A DNA stretch of 64,000 nucleotides. Origin: Halioglobus japonicus (GTDB lineage Bacteria > Pseudomonadota > Gammaproteobacteria > Pseudomonadales > Halieaceae). The notes beneath the pieces were generated by a model. That model saw nothing but the letters and a program-made list of their open reading frames with translations, was not told the DNA's origin and searched no databases. This document shows, piece by piece, positions 51,310 to 61,178 of the stretch. Positions within the stretch are counted from its first letter, which is position 1; the number at the start of each line of letters is the position of its first letter. The stretch is taken from NCBI RefSeq assembly GCF_001983995.1, contig NZ_CP019450.1, positions 2,728,001 through 2,792,000 of the forward strand, in the 5' to 3' direction. The translations under genes were made by a program, and so were the position numbers.

Positions 51310-51669
51310 ATGAAAGATCAGAACGAATTCCAGGACGCCTACAGCGAACAGAATTTCTGGCGCAAGCTCACCGGCTACGCAAAGTCCGCCGGTCGCGAAG
51401 TTGTCGAGAACGCCCTGCTGCTGTTTTATGCCATGCAGGAAGAAGACGCACCGGCCTGGGCGAAGGCCACTATTGCCGGAGCGCTTGGCTACTTTATCGT
51501 GCCTATCGACGCCATCGCTGACCTCACCCCTGCGGTTGGCTATGCCGACGATCTGGGTGTACTTGCCCTGGCGATTGCGGCGGTAGCGCAGTACATCAAT
51601 GACGACGTACGTGCCAAAACCGCTGCCAAACTCGACAGCTGGTTTGGTGACGACGACAAGCCCGACTAG
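51310..51669 (+). CDS. DUF1232 (YkvA-type) small membrane protein
   Basis: 119 residues from ATG 51310, 4 bases behind the WYL gene. The core WAKATIAGALGYFIVPIDAIADLTPAVGYADDLGVLALAI is the DUF1232 signature, probably a hairpin in the inner membrane. Function unknown. It is probably co-transcribed with the WYL regulator. Confidence 0.88.
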   Translation: MKDQNEFQDAYSEQNFWRKLTGYAKSAGREVVENALLLFYAMQEEDAPAWAKATIAGALGYFIVPIDAIADLTPAVGYADDLGVLALAIAAVAQYINDDVRAKTAAKLDSWFGDDDKPD

Positions 51670-51671
51670 AT

Positions 51672-52388
51672 TCAGCGTTCTTTTGCCAACCTGCGCATCA
51701 CCAGCGCCAGGAAGACGGCAGTCGAAATACCCGCCGCTGCGAAAATGAGACACATCACCATGATCTGGTAACGCGCCGCAACCAGTGGTGAAACCCCCGA
51801 CAGTATCTGTCCAGTCATCATGCCCGGCAGAGAGACCAGACCCACTGCAAACATGGCGTTAATCACAGGAATCATGGCCGCCTGGTAAGCCTTTATCCGC
51901 GCTTGCGCCAGTTCGACACCGTGTTCAAGTTCACTGAACAGGCGCTCCGCTGCTAGACTCACCGCGGTCATGCTGTTGGCAAAGGCCATTCCGGCCAGCG
52001 GGACGACATAGCGCGGCACGTACCAGGGGTCCACCGACAACACCAGCTGGGTAATCAGCGCCAGCGTCAAACCGCCACCAGTGACTATGGCAATCCACGA
52101 GTCCGCCAGCAATTGCAAGCGCCGGCCAGGCACCGATCCAACCGCAATCCAGGCCGATGCGGTCATCATAATGGCCAGCACCAGGGCGATCAGCAAGCCA
52201 TTATCGGCCCCGAATATCCACGCCAGCACATAGCCTATCGCCATCAGCTGCACAAGCATTCGACCCAGCGCATAGAGTGCGTTGCCAATGCCGAATGACC
52301 ACCGCCACAAGATGAGCAGGGCGATAAATACGGGAACAAAAGCCAGCGCCAGGCGCGGCAGCGATAGTGTTATAACGGCATCTTCCAT
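51672..52388 (-). CDS. fetB: ABC transporter permease FetB/YbbM (UPF0014)
   Basis: 238 residues from ATG 52388; the longer frame would cross the divergent promoter. Six to seven hydrophobic segments and the motifs IALVLAIMMTASAWIAVG, PLAGMAFANSMTAVSLAAER and SLPGMMTGQILSG define the family. E. coli FetAB exports iron and protects from oxidative stress. The partner ATPase FetA is not adjacent here. Its start is only 19 bases from the divergent UDG-like gene. Confidence 0.9.
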   Translation of the reverse strand: MEDAVITLSLPRLALAFVPVFIALLILWRWSFGIGNALYALGRMLVQLMAIGYVLAWIFGADNGLLIALVLAIMMTASAWIAVGSVPGRRLQLLADSWIAIVTGGGLTLALITQLVLSVDPWYVPRYVVPLAGMAFANSMTAVSLAAERLFSELEHGVELAQARIKAYQAAMIPVINAMFAVGLVSLPGMMTGQILSGVSPLVAARYQIMVMCLIFAAAGISTAVFLALVMRRLAKER

Positions 52389-52390
52389 CG

Positions 52391-52406
52391 TGGTATATAT
52401 ACACCA
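52391..52406. promoter_or_regulatory. Near-palindrome in the 19-base gap between divergent starts
   Basis: TGGTATATATACACCA matches its reverse complement at 14 of 16 positions and fills the whole gap between the fetB and UDG-like start codons. It could be an operator or overlapping -10 region for both genes. Confidence 0.35.
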
Positions 52407-52407
52407 T

Positions 52408-53016
52408 ATGGATGACATAGACAGTTTCATCGACCAGCTTGCCGCATTTCCGCGCTCCGCACAGCTGGCAAATCCCTATCACGCAGCAGCGTATCGCGAC
52501 AATCTGCGGGTCTACCTGCGCAAGATTTTCGCACAGCCCGGACGCAGGGTACTGCTGGTGGGAGAGGCATTGGGATATCGCGGCGGCGTCTTCACGGGCC
52601 TGCCGTTCAGCAGCGCGCGGCTGGTCAGGGAGTCACGGCATCCGTTCTGGCAAACACTGCGCCCGCAGTTGCAGATTAATGATGACCTGGCCGAAGCCAC
52701 GGCCAGTATCGTTTGGGAGTATCTAGCCGGGCGACGGCGCATCCCCTTGTGTTGGAACGCCCTGCCGTTTCACCCTCACCTGCCCGGCCAACCCTACTCC
52801 AATCGTGCGCCGAGCGCGGCAGAACTCAAGTCCGGCGAAACATTTATGCAGCAGCTGATAACTGCCTACCAACCGGATCGGATCGGCGCCGTCGGCGGCA
52901 AGGCCGCACAGGCGATACAGCGCGCGCTCCCCCACCAATCCTTTCGCGCAATCCGCCATCCGTCTTACGGCGGCAAGCAGGACTTTATTCAAGGCATGGA
53001 CCGGCTGCTGCGCTAG
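52408..53016 (+). CDS. Uracil-DNA-glycosylase-superfamily protein
   Basis: 202 residues from ATG 52408. VLLVGEALGYRGGVFTGLPFSSARL and a late FRAIRHPSYGGKQDF fit the UDG superfamily with its N-terminal active-site and C-terminal HPS motifs. PLCWNALPFHPH lies between. It may excise damaged bases, but the exact family and activity are uncertain. It is divergent from fetB. Confidence 0.75.
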   Translation: MDDIDSFIDQLAAFPRSAQLANPYHAAAYRDNLRVYLRKIFAQPGRRVLLVGEALGYRGGVFTGLPFSSARLVRESRHPFWQTLRPQLQINDDLAEATASIVWEYLAGRRRIPLCWNALPFHPHLPGQPYSNRAPSAAELKSGETFMQQLITAYQPDRIGAVGGKAAQAIQRALPHQSFRAIRHPSYGGKQDFIQGMDRLLR

Positions 53017-53022
53017 GCATGC

Positions 53023-53235
53023 TCAACCTGCCGCGGTCACCCAGAGGCCGCTGGCCGCGATCGCAGCGGTCACCAGTTCCGGGAGATAGCTACCGCCGAG
53101 CAACAACGCGGTGGTCACTGCGCCAATGGCAATAAGCCGCTCCGCAAGGTGGGTCTCGGGCGAGGCGGCAGGCCCGGAACGCCGGGCAAGCAAATTGCGT
53201 GTGATACGGTATTCGATGGCTTTGGCGTAAGTCAT
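53023..53235 (-). CDS. Small membrane protein, function unknown
   Basis: 70 residues with a good ribosome site (GGAGAG 6 bases before ATG 53235). Residues 30-69 are hydrophobic (AIGAVTTALLLGGSYLPELVTAAIAASG), giving one or two membrane segments. The N-terminal part is charged. I do not recognise a family. It lies between the UDG-like gene (convergent) and ypfJ (same strand). Confidence 0.6.
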   Translation of the reverse strand: MTYAKAIEYRITRNLLARRSGPAASPETHLAERLIAIGAVTTALLLGGSYLPELVTAAIAASGLWVTAAG

Positions 53236-53291
53236 GGCAGCTCTCCAATGTCTGAGCCTGCATCATGGATCACCCACTCATTGCGCTCCAT

Positions 53292-53326
53292 CTGTCGCCT
53301 TACGGACGCGTTCGAAAAGGCGACAG
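53292..53326. terminator. Perfect 10-base hairpin behind ypfJ
   Basis: CTGTCGCCTT (53292-53301) pairs with AAGGCGACAG (53317-53326) across a 15-base loop, 5 bases behind the ypfJ stop. No T-run is seen on either side. Confidence 0.4.
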
Positions 53327-53330
53327 GTGC

Positions 53331-54230
53331 CTATAGCCGCTGCGCAGAAAAGGTATCGCAGGCGTCCACAGAGCCCTGTTCAAACCCGACCCTGAACCAG
53401 TGCACACGCTGCTCGGATGTACCATGGGTAAAACTGTCAGGAACGACGCGCTGGCCGGCCTCGCGCTGCAAACGGTCATCGCCGATCGCGCTGGCCGCCC
53501 TAAGTGCCTCTTCGAGATCGCCCTCATCGAGTATCTGCGCCTTGCGGTTGGCGAAGTGGCCCCAGATACCGGCGAAGCAATCAGCCTGCAACTCCTGGCG
53601 TACCGATAACGCATTCACCTCGGCCTTACTCCGTCCCCTGCCGGCGGCGTGCACCTGCTGGCTAATTCCCAGCAGCGTCTGCACATGGTGCCCGACCTCG
53701 TGTGCCACCACATAGGCCTGGGCGAAATCACCTGGGGCACCGTGGCGGCGAGCCAGGTCGTTGAAGAAACTAAGATCAATGTACAGATTCTGGTCACCCG
53801 GGCAGTAAAACGGACCGACCGCGGCGCTGGCCAGGCCACAGGCTGAATTAACCCTGCCGCTAAACAACACCAGGGTCGGCTCGCGATACTGTTGCCCGGA
53901 GGCGGTGAACACCTGATTCCAGGTATCTTCGGTCTCCGCCAGCACGACCGAGACGAAATCGGCCAACTGCTCCTCTTCTTCACTGAAACTGGCTTGGCCG
54001 GACCCGGTTTGCCCGCCGGCGAATAACAGGCCGAGTACGTCGACACCCACCATCCTGCCGCCGAAGATAACCAACAGGCCACCGATAAGCAGCACCCGTC
54101 CGGTCTTGCTACGCAGTAGCCCGGGCAGAAATCTCAAGAGTAGCGGCGCCGCTCCGGCGGCCGCATAGCTGGGGCCATCACCCCGACGGTCGTCAATGTT
54201 GTCGCTTCTTCTACGATCCTGCCAACGCAT
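53331..54230 (-). CDS. ypfJ: Neutral zinc metallopeptidase YpfJ
   Basis: 299 residues. A charged N-terminus and one membrane segment (about 44-70) are followed by the peptidase domain with zinc motif His177, Glu178 and His181 in AHEVGHHVQTLLG. SACGLASAAVGPFYCPGDQNLYID and ELQADCFAGIWGHF are family marks. Membrane-anchored with its catalytic part probably in the periplasm; substrate unknown. Confidence 0.93.
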   Translation of the reverse strand: MRWQDRRRSDNIDDRRGDGPSYAAAGAAPLLLRFLPGLLRSKTGRVLLIGGLLVIFGGRMVGVDVLGLLFAGGQTGSGQASFSEEEEQLADFVSVVLAETEDTWNQVFTASGQQYREPTLVLFSGRVNSACGLASAAVGPFYCPGDQNLYIDLSFFNDLARRHGAPGDFAQAYVVAHEVGHHVQTLLGISQQVHAAGRGRSKAEVNALSVRQELQADCFAGIWGHFANRKAQILDEGDLEEALRAASAIGDDRLQREAGQRVVPDSFTHGTSEQRVHWFRVGFEQGSVDACDTFSAQRL

Positions 54231-54334
54231 AGCGGCCCTCCCTGATTATTCAATCTAGCAGCGACTTAAAAACTGGCAAGCTGCCGCGCTTGAATATACT
54301 CTGAAAGTTATTGCATACCTCAGGGACATCCAGC

Positions 54335-55792
54335 ATGAGCATTCTCATCGGCGGTAACGACAGCGGCCAGGTTGGCCTGGATCCAAAATTTGCCAACCGC
54401 CATGGCCTGGTGGCCGGAGCCACCGGTACAGGCAAGACCGTGACGCTGCAATGTCTGGCGGAAGGCTTCTCGGATCTGGGCGTGCCCGTATTCCTGGCCG
54501 ATGTAAAAGGCGATATTTCCGGCATGAGCCAGGCCGGCAAGCCCCACCCCAAAGTTGACGAGCGCGTTGCCAAGATCGGCATCGAGGGCTTTAGCCAGCA
54601 CGCCTATCCGGTGGCGTTCTGGGACTTGTTCGGTAAGAAAGGTACGCCAGTACGCTCTACAGTCTCCGAGATGGGACCACAGTTATTGTCGCGACTGCTC
54701 GACCTCAATGAAACCCAGGAGAGCATCATGACCCTGGTATTTGAGTTCGCTGATCGCGAGGGCATCCTGCTGGTGGATCTCACCGATCTGCGCACCACAC
54801 TTGAGTACCTCGGCGAGAGCGGCAAGTCATTGGGCGCCGGCTATGGCGTATCAAAGGTATCCATTAATGCCATTCTCCGTCGCCTACTTATGCTGGAACG
54901 CGAAGGCGGCAAGAAGTTTTTTGGCGAGCCGGCACTGGAGCTGGAAGACTTTATGCAGGTGGCACGCGATGGCCGCGGCATCATTAACATTCTGGCAGCC
55001 GATCAACTGATTATGAGCCCGCGGGTGTACTCGACGTTTCTATTGTGGCTATTGTCAGAGCTGTTCGAGACCCTGCCGGAACTGGGTGATCCCGAACAAC
55101 CTGTGCTGGTGTTCTTCTTTGACGAAGCTCATCTCCTGTTTCGGGACGCCCCACGGCCGCTGCTGGAGAAAATCGAACAGGTGGTGCGCCTGATCCGCTC
55201 CAAGGGCGTCGGCGTCTATTTTGTCAGCCAGAGCCCCAGCGATATTCCCGACAGCGTGCTTGGCCAACTGGGTAATCGCATTCAGCATGCGCTGCGCGCC
55301 TACACACCCAAGGAACAGAAAGCGGTCCGTGTAGCCGCCGAATCCTTCCGCGCCAACCCCAAACTGGATACCGTCACCGCAATTACCGAGTTAGGTGTGG
55401 GCGAAGCGCTGGTATCCACCCTGCAAAAAAAAGGGGTGCCCTCGCCGGTAGAGCGGGTACTGATCAGGCCACCCTCGTCACGCATGGGCAAAGCCACCAT
55501 GGCCGAGCGCAAAGCGCTGCTGGATCGCGACCCGAACATGCGTCGCTACGGAACCCCCGTCGATCCACGCTCTGCTCACGAGGTGCTGTCGGAGCGAACC
55601 CAGGCCCGCCTCGACGCCCAGCAGGAAGAAGAAATGCGCAAACGTGCGGAGAAGGCCCAGGGCAAGACGAAGTCCCGCTCCAGCAGCCGTCAGAGTGTCG
55701 GTGAAGCGTTCCTGAAAAGCATTGCCCGCAGCCTCGGATCTACTGCGGGCAGGGAATTGTTTCGCGGTGTACTGGGGTCGCTACTCAAGTAG
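54335..55792 (+). CDS. HerA-like ATPase of the DUF853 family (YjgR type)
   Basis: 485 residues from ATG 54335, with GGGA 8 bases upstream. Walker A is GATGTGKTVTLQ, Walker B is VLVFFFDEAHLLFRD, and there is a sensor-like YFVSQSPSDIPDSVLGQLGNR segment. This is the HerA/VirB4-like helicase clan. The C-terminal tail is charged (EEEMRKRAEKAQGKTKSRSS). Biological role is not established. Its 3' end overlaps the convergent GST gene by 8 bases. Confidence 0.93.
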   Translation: MSILIGGNDSGQVGLDPKFANRHGLVAGATGTGKTVTLQCLAEGFSDLGVPVFLADVKGDISGMSQAGKPHPKVDERVAKIGIEGFSQHAYPVAFWDLFGKKGTPVRSTVSEMGPQLLSRLLDLNETQESIMTLVFEFADREGILLVDLTDLRTTLEYLGESGKSLGAGYGVSKVSINAILRRLLMLEREGGKKFFGEPALELEDFMQVARDGRGIINILAADQLIMSPRVYSTFLLWLLSELFETLPELGDPEQPVLVFFFDEAHLLFRDAPRPLLEKIEQVVRLIRSKGVGVYFVSQSPSDIPDSVLGQLGNRIQHALRAYTPKEQKAVRVAAESFRANPKLDTVTAITELGVGEALVSTLQKKGVPSPVERVLIRPPSSRMGKATMAERKALLDRDPNMRRYGTPVDPRSAHEVLSERTQARLDAQQEEEMRKRAEKAQGKTKSRSSSRQSVGEAFLKSIARSLGSTAGRELFRGVLGSLLK

Positions 55793-56495
55793 CTTGCGGG
55801 CCGGTAAGCGCTTCAACACGCGCCATCCAGGCCACTACCCCGGGATATTCCTGCATCATGGCTTCGAGCTCCACTGTGTCCAGGAAACAGGAAAACATCG
55901 CATGTACAGCCAGGTCGGCCAGAGTCAATTGACCGCCAACCAAAAAGTCACTCTGCTCCAACATGCCAGCGACGGCGTTAATGTGACGGCGACAGTCGAC
56001 AAGCAGTTGTCGCTCTGACTTGCGACCAATACCCTGAGTCGCGGTGATCTTGCGAATTCCCTTGCGGATCTGCCCCGGCATTTTCCCCGCAAGCACCGAC
56101 TTCAGAAACCATCCCTCGCGCTCAAACATCCGCGGCAGGTTCCGCTCCCAGTTATGCTCTGTGGTAAACCGCATGTGCATCTCGTAAAAATACAGGCTCT
56201 CATCGGCCCAGTCCTCCAGCACATGCACCATGCCAGCCAGGGCGGGATCTTCAGGAATGAGCGATGGGCCAGCAAACTGCTGTTCGATATAGTGCGCCGC
56301 GTCTGTGGAGTCGCACACCCATTCGCTGTTGTGTTCTATCGCCGGTAATTTGCCGATGGGATTGTGCTCGCGCTTCAATTTGCCCTGTTCTACCAACAGC
56401 CAATAGCGCTCCTCAAAAGCAATGCCTTTGTAGCGCAGCATTCGCTGTAATTTCTGATTAAACGGCGACATGTGATACTGGTGTAAAACCACCAT
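55785..56495 (-). CDS. Glutathione S-transferase family protein
   Basis: 236 residues from ATG 56495. The N-terminal thioredoxin-like domain begins MVVLHQYHMSPFNQKL and carries KLPAIEHNSEWVCDSTDAAHYIEQ, with the conserved cis-proline and the Ser/Asp glutathione site. The C-terminal half is helical (LTLADLAVHAMFSCFLD). It may conjugate glutathione or act as a stress protein; substrate unknown. Confidence 0.9.
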   Translation of the reverse strand: MVVLHQYHMSPFNQKLQRMLRYKGIAFEERYWLLVEQGKLKREHNPIGKLPAIEHNSEWVCDSTDAAHYIEQQFAGPSLIPEDPALAGMVHVLEDWADESLYFYEMHMRFTTEHNWERNLPRMFEREGWFLKSVLAGKMPGQIRKGIRKITATQGIGRKSERQLLVDCRRHINAVAGMLEQSDFLVGGQLTLADLAVHAMFSCFLDTVELEAMMQEYPGVVAWMARVEALTGPQAT

Positions 56496-56671
56496 GAAAT
56501 AGCCCCTTTTGTTATTGATTCTCAACGCCTCGCGACTGCTGGTTTTTTGACCATTGGCGGTGTATAGTCCGCCCCGAACGGCCGGCAATCCCGGCTAAAT
56601 TTCTCGCAAATGCCATCGCCGGGCTCTTATCCGAACTCGCGGTCGCGTTTCCTGAAGATGGTAGCAACAAT

Positions 56672-58540
56672 ATGTCCCGAACTGTACTCGGAGCGGCTCT
56701 TGTCGCCCTGCTAGGCACGGCTGTGCTGGTAACCCCTGTTTTCTCCAGCGAACAACCTTCTCAAACATCCCTCTCAGCCGACCAGGCGAGCGAATCGGCC
56801 CGGGCCAATGCCTTGTTCGACGATATCTTCGATCGCCGTATTGCCCGTGACCCCAAGTACCAGACCTACCTTGGTATCAAAACTGACTACGACAAGTGGA
56901 CGCCGATTTCCGAGGAGCGCTACGCCAGTGAGTTGGCTCACGACAAAGCCGACCTCGCATCACTGGAAGGGATTAATACCGACCTGCTCGATGACCAGAC
57001 CCTGCTCAGCTATCGCCTGATGGAGCAGGACCTGCAAGAGAGCATTAGCGATTACCGCTGGCGTCACCACACCTACCCGGTGAACCAGATGTTCGGTACG
57101 CACTCCGAGATTCCCGCCTTTCTGATCAACCAGCACCGCATTGCTTCGGTCAGCGACGCACAGGCCTATATCGCTCGTATCAACGGCGTGAAACCGCTCA
57201 TGCAACAGCTGATTGAGCAGCTACAGATTCGTGAACACAAAGGCGTCATCGCACCCGACTTTGTGCTCCCCCACGTGATCTCGGATTCCCGTAACCTGTT
57301 GGTAGGTGCGCCCTTCGAAGGTGGCGAGCCCAGCACTCTGATGGCCGACTTTACCGCCAAAGTCAGCGCCCTGGACATCTCCGACAATGAGCGCAATAAG
57401 CTCCTGCGCGACGCCGAAATGGCCCTGGTAGCGAGCTTCCAGCCCGCCTACCAGGATCTGATTGTGTACCTGGAAAACCTGCAGGAAAAAAGCACTCACG
57501 AAGCCAGCGTGCGCAAGCTGCCTGACGGCGAACGCTTCTACAAAAACCGTCTGGCCCGCAATACCACCACCGAGCTGACTGCCGACGAAATCCACGCCCT
57601 GGGGCTCGCGGAAGTTGAGCGCATTCACGCCGAAATGCGTGTCATCAAGGACAAGGTCGGCTTTGAGGGCACGCTGCAGGAATTTATGCAGTTTATGCGC
57701 AGCGACGACCAGTTCTATCTGCCCAATACAGATGAGGGCCGCGAGGAATATCTAGTACACGCCCGCTTCGTGCTCGAGGACATGGAAGATCGCCTCGATG
57801 CATTGTTTATTACCAAGCCCAAAGCCGAGCTCGAAGTAAAGCGCGTCGAGCCCTTCCGTGAGAAATCAGCCGGCAAGGCGTTCTACCAGATGCCTTCAGC
57901 CGACGGCTCGCGTCCGGGCAAGTACTACGCCAACCTGTACGACATGGCGCAAATGCCCACTTATCAGTTGGAGGCACTGGCCTACCACGAAGGTCTGCCC
58001 GGCCACCACATGCAAATTGCTATCAAGCAGGAACTGGGCGACCTACCCAAGTTCCGTCGGTTTGGTGGCGTCACCGCCTACAGCGAAGGCTGGGGACTGT
58101 ATTCAGAACTGCTGCCCAAGGAAATCGGCCTGTATCAGGACCCCTACTCTGACTTCGGCCGTCTGGCCATGGAACTGTGGCGTGCCGTGCGTTTGGTCGT
58201 AGATACCGGCATGCATGCCAAAGGCTGGAGCCGCGAAGCGTCCATCGAGTTCTATGTCAGCAACACGCCCAACGCGGAAGGCGATGCGGTCAAGATGGTT
58301 GAGCGACACGCCGTCATGCCTGGCCAGGCAACCGCCTACAAGATCGGCATGCTGAAGATTCTTGAGGAACGCAGTAAGGCCCAGCAGGCCCTGGCGGACG
58401 ATTTCGACATTCGCGAATTCCATGAGGCGGTGCTGCGCAACGGTGCCGTACCCCTCAATGTGCTTGAAGAGCAGGTCGACGCCTACATCACCCGCAAGCG
58501 CGCCATTGCAGCCAGTCCTGAGGCCAAACCTGCCGGTTGA
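56672..58540 (+). CDS. DUF885 family zinc metallopeptidase-like lipoprotein or periplasmic protein
   Basis: 622 residues with a signal peptide (about 1-26, ending VFSS). The DUF885 zinc motif [12 protein letters not shown] holds His439, Glu440, His445 and His446. [15 protein letters not shown] gives the later glutamate ligand. Members are gluzincin-like and some act as dipeptidases or carboxypeptidases. Upstream (56496-56671) a TGTATAGT box near 56560 may be its promoter. Confidence 0.88.
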   Translation: MSRTVLGAALVALLGTAVLVTPVFSSEQPSQTSLSADQASESARANALFDDIFDRRIARDPKYQTYLGIKTDYDKWTPISEERYASELAHDKADLASLEGINTDLLDDQTLLSYRLMEQDLQESISDYRWRHHTYPVNQMFGTHSEIPAFLINQHRIASVSDAQAYIARINGVKPLMQQLIEQLQIREHKGVIAPDFVLPHVISDSRNLLVGAPFEGGEPSTLMADFTAKVSALDISDNERNKLLRDAEMALVASFQPAYQDLIVYLENLQEKSTHEASVRKLPDGERFYKNRLARNTTTELTADEIHALGLAEVERIHAEMRVIKDKVGFEGTLQEFMQFMRSDDQFYLPNTDEGREEYLVHARFVLEDMEDRLDALFITKPKAELEVKRVEPFREKSAGKAFYQMPSADGSRPGKYYANLYDMAQMPTYQLEALAYHEGLPGHHMQIAIKQELGDLPKFRRFGGVTAYSEGWGLYSELLPKEIGLYQDPYSDFGRLAMELWRAVRLVVDTGMHAKGWSREASIEFYVSNTPNAEGDAVKMVERHAVMPGQATAYKIGMLKILEERSKAQQALADDFDIREFHEAVLRNGAVPLNVLEEQVDAYITRKRAIAASPEAKPAG

Positions 58541-58605
58541 GCATGGCTCTGATCGCAGCGGTTTTGCTAGTCTCTACCTCCTGAAAACGGGAGGTAGGGA
58601 CAATC

Positions 58606-58809
58606 ATGGCCGCAGACTGGCATCGCAGCGAAGAGGACAAAATTCACAAGTCACCCTGCGTGCATAACTGCAGTCTGGTTAACGGTATTTGCAGTGGTTG
58701 TTTTCGCACCCCGGACGAATGCGACCGCTGGCACAATGCCGACATCGAGGAGCGCAAAGCGATTTTGCAGCGCACCGAGCAGCGCCGCCGCGAAAGCCAG
58801 AGCAGCTAG
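58606..58809 (+). CDS. DUF1289 small cysteine-rich protein
   Basis: 67 residues. KSPCVHNCSLVNGICSGCFRT, then DECDRWHNADIEERKAI, is the DUF1289 pattern: four cysteines in the order CxxxC...CxxC, probably binding iron or zinc. Function not known. It overlaps the 3' end of the convergent DUF808 gene by 4 bases. Confidence 0.88.
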   Translation: MAADWHRSEEDKIHKSPCVHNCSLVNGICSGCFRTPDECDRWHNADIEERKAILQRTEQRRRESQSS

Positions 58810-59738
58810 CTGGCCGGTGCGCGGCGCAGCTTTTTCCCTCCCTCAACAACCGCAACCACCAGCGCACCGGCAATCATGCCTATCACCACGCCTGCCATAG
58901 TCGGCGTAATGGCCGCCAATACCGGACCAAAACCCGCCGTAAGTTGTTCAACGGCAACCGCCAGCGGATGAATACCGTGGACGAGAATTCCACCACCCAC
59001 CATAAACATCGCAACCGTACCGATCACGCCCAGCGCCTTCATCAACCAGGGTGCGAACTTGATCAGGCCCAGGCCAAACCAACGTTTGAAGCGCGCCCAG
59101 AGGCCCTCGCCTTCACTTTCATGCAGATACAATCCCGCGTCATCGAGCTTGACGATGCCGGCCACCAGGCCGTAAACGCCCACCGTCATAATGAAAGCAA
59201 TGCCAATAAGCGTACCAATCCGGGTGACGAGATCCGCCTCCGCCACAATGCCCAGGGTGAGCACGATTATTTCCGCCGAGAGAATAAAGTCAGTGCGCAC
59301 AGCACCCTTGATCTTACTCCGCTCGAGCTCGACCAGATCGACGTCAGACTTGGCCACCTGTTCCAGCCTCGCAGCTTTTGCCTGTTCGTGATCATCGGTA
59401 CTATGTAAGAACTTGTGGGCGATCTTCTCGAAGCCTTCAAAACACAGAAATAACCCACCGGCCATGAGTGCGGGGGTAATCAACCAGGGGGCCACGAAAG
59501 AGACCAGCAAGGCCAGTGGGACGAGAATCGCCTTGTTCACGAGCGAGCCCTTGGCCACCGCCCATACGACTGGCAGTTCCCGCTCGGCCCTGACACCGGT
59601 CACCTTCTCGGCATTCACCGCAAGATCGTCACCGAGTACACCAGCGGTCTTCTTGGCCGCCACTTTTGTCATCAGCGACACATCGTCCAATACCGCGGCA
59701 ATGTCATCGATCAGCAACAGTAAGCTGGAACCTGCCAT
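58806..59738 (-). CDS. DUF808 family membrane protein (YedI type)
   Basis: 310 residues. It begins MAGSSLLLLIDDIAAVLDDVSLMTKVAAKKTAGVLGDDLAVNA, which is the family hallmark. Six or more membrane segments follow, with an extended loop around 95-150. The family is predicted to be an inner-membrane protein of unknown function. Confidence 0.9.
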   Translation of the reverse strand: MAGSSLLLLIDDIAAVLDDVSLMTKVAAKKTAGVLGDDLAVNAEKVTGVRAERELPVVWAVAKGSLVNKAILVPLALLVSFVAPWLITPALMAGGLFLCFEGFEKIAHKFLHSTDDHEQAKAARLEQVAKSDVDLVELERSKIKGAVRTDFILSAEIIVLTLGIVAEADLVTRIGTLIGIAFIMTVGVYGLVAGIVKLDDAGLYLHESEGEGLWARFKRWFGLGLIKFAPWLMKALGVIGTVAMFMVGGGILVHGIHPLAVAVEQLTAGFGPVLAAITPTMAGVVIGMIAGALVVAVVEGGKKLRRAPAS

Positions 59739-59855
59739 TGGGCTCTCCCGGTCAATTGAGGCCTCTTGAGTGTGCCTTTTTCGGGGTCAAAACACTAGTT
59801 GCGCTGATCTGATATGGGTACAATGCGCGCCTATTTTTTGACCAGTTCGGCCCTC

Positions 59856-61178
59856 ATGACATCGATTGCTCCAGAACTTCTCTCCCCCGCAGGCACCCTG
59901 AAATCCATGCGTTTTGCGTTCGCCTATGGCGCCGACGCGGTGTACGCAGGGCAGCCCCGCTACAGCCTGCGCGTGCGCAACAATGAATTCAATAAACTGG
60001 AGAATCTCGCCGCTGCGGTAGAGGAAGCCCACGGCATGGGCAAGAAGTTCTATCTGGCGTCGAACATCTCACCACATAACGACAAGGTCCGCTCTTACAT
60101 TCGCGACCTGGAGCCTGTTATCGACATGGGACCCGACGCACTCATTATGTCCGACCCCGGCCTGATCATGCTGGTGAAAGAGCGCTGGCCAGACCAGGAG
60201 ATTCACCTGTCCGTACAGGCCAATGCGGTCAACTGGGCGACGGTGAAGTTCTGGCACAAGCAGGGTATCAGCCGGGTCATTCTGTCCCGTGAACTGGGCC
60301 TGGACGAGATCGAGGACATTCGCCAACAGTGCCCGGAAATGGAGCTGGAGGTGTTTGTTCATGGCGCGCTGTGCATCGCCTATTCGGGCCGCTGCCTGCT
60401 CTCTGGCTATATGAGCCACCGCGACTCCAACCAGGGTGCTTGCACCAATTCATGCCGCTGGGAGTACAACACCCACGCAGCCACCGAAACGGATACCGGC
60501 GATATCATTGCCGTCGATGCCGCCGCCAACCAACACCATCCCGAAGCCAATGAGCCGGTGCTGCTCCAGGAGCGCAATCGCCCTGGCGAATATATGCCCG
60601 CCTACGAGGATGAGCATGGCACTTACATCATGAATTCCAAGGATCTTCGTGCGGTGCAACACGTTGAGCGGCTGGTAAACATGGGCATCCACTCGCTCAA
60701 GATCGAGGGGCGCACCAAGAGCCATTACTACGTGGCGCGCACTGCACAGGTCTATCGGACCGCCATCGACAATGCCATGGCAGGAAAGCCCTTCGACATG
60801 GGGCTGATGTCAGAGCTCGATCACCTGGCCAATCGCGGTTACACCGAGGGCTTCTATCGCCGGCACGTACCGAGTGAATACCAGAACTACGCGGTAGGTC
60901 ATTCGGGCAATCCGAACCAGCAATTTGTTGGCGAAGCCCTGTCCTGTGATGGCGACACCATGACCGTGGATGTAAAAAACCACTTTGCGGTGGGCGACAC
61001 CCTGGAACTGATCAGCCCTGCGGGGAATTACCAGTTCAAACTGGAGAACATTACCAACCGCAGAGGCGTAGACGTGGACGCTGCGCCAGGCTCAGGTCAC
61101 GTTGTGCACATACCGCTGCCCGAAGGACACGGGATTGGCGAAGACGGCGGCCATGCGCTGTTGATGCGATACCGCTAA
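59856..61178 (+). CDS. trhP: tRNA 5-hydroxyuridine modification protein TrhP (U32 peptidase family)
   Basis: 440 residues from ATG 59856; an earlier in-frame ATG at 59814 lies in the promoter region (TACAAT at 59816-59821). Features include APELLSPAGTLKSMRFAFAYGADAVYAGQPRYSLR and the U32 signature EVFVHGALCIAYSGRCLLSGY with cysteines. E. coli TrhP (YegQ) hydroxylates U34 of several tRNAs using prephenate. Its 3' end overlaps ppk1 by 4 bases. Confidence 0.93.
   Translation: MTSIAPELLSPAGTLKSMRFAFAYGADAVYAGQPRYSLRVRNNEFNKLENLAAAVEEAHGMGKKFYLASNISPHNDKVRSYIRDLEPVIDMGPDALIMSDPGLIMLVKERWPDQEIHLSVQANAVNWATVKFWHKQGISRVILSRELGLDEIEDIRQQCPEMELEVFVHGALCIAYSGRCLLSGYMSHRDSNQGACTNSCRWEYNTHAATETDTGDIIAVDAAANQHHPEANEPVLLQERNRPGEYMPAYEDEHGTYIMNSKDLRAVQHVERLVNMGIHSLKIEGRTKSHYYVARTAQVYRTAIDNAMAGKPFDMGLMSELDHLANRGYTEGFYRRHVPSEYQNYAVGHSGNPNQQFVGEALSCDGDTMTVDVKNHFAVGDTLELISPAGNYQFKLENITNRRGVDVDAAPGSGHVVHIPLPEGHGIGEDGGHALLMRYR

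Noticed and set aside
50433..54230. A BREX, CBASS or other phage-defence island near the WYL regulator
   Set aside because: Neighbours are DUF1232, fetB, a UDG-like gene and ypfJ; none is a defence effector.
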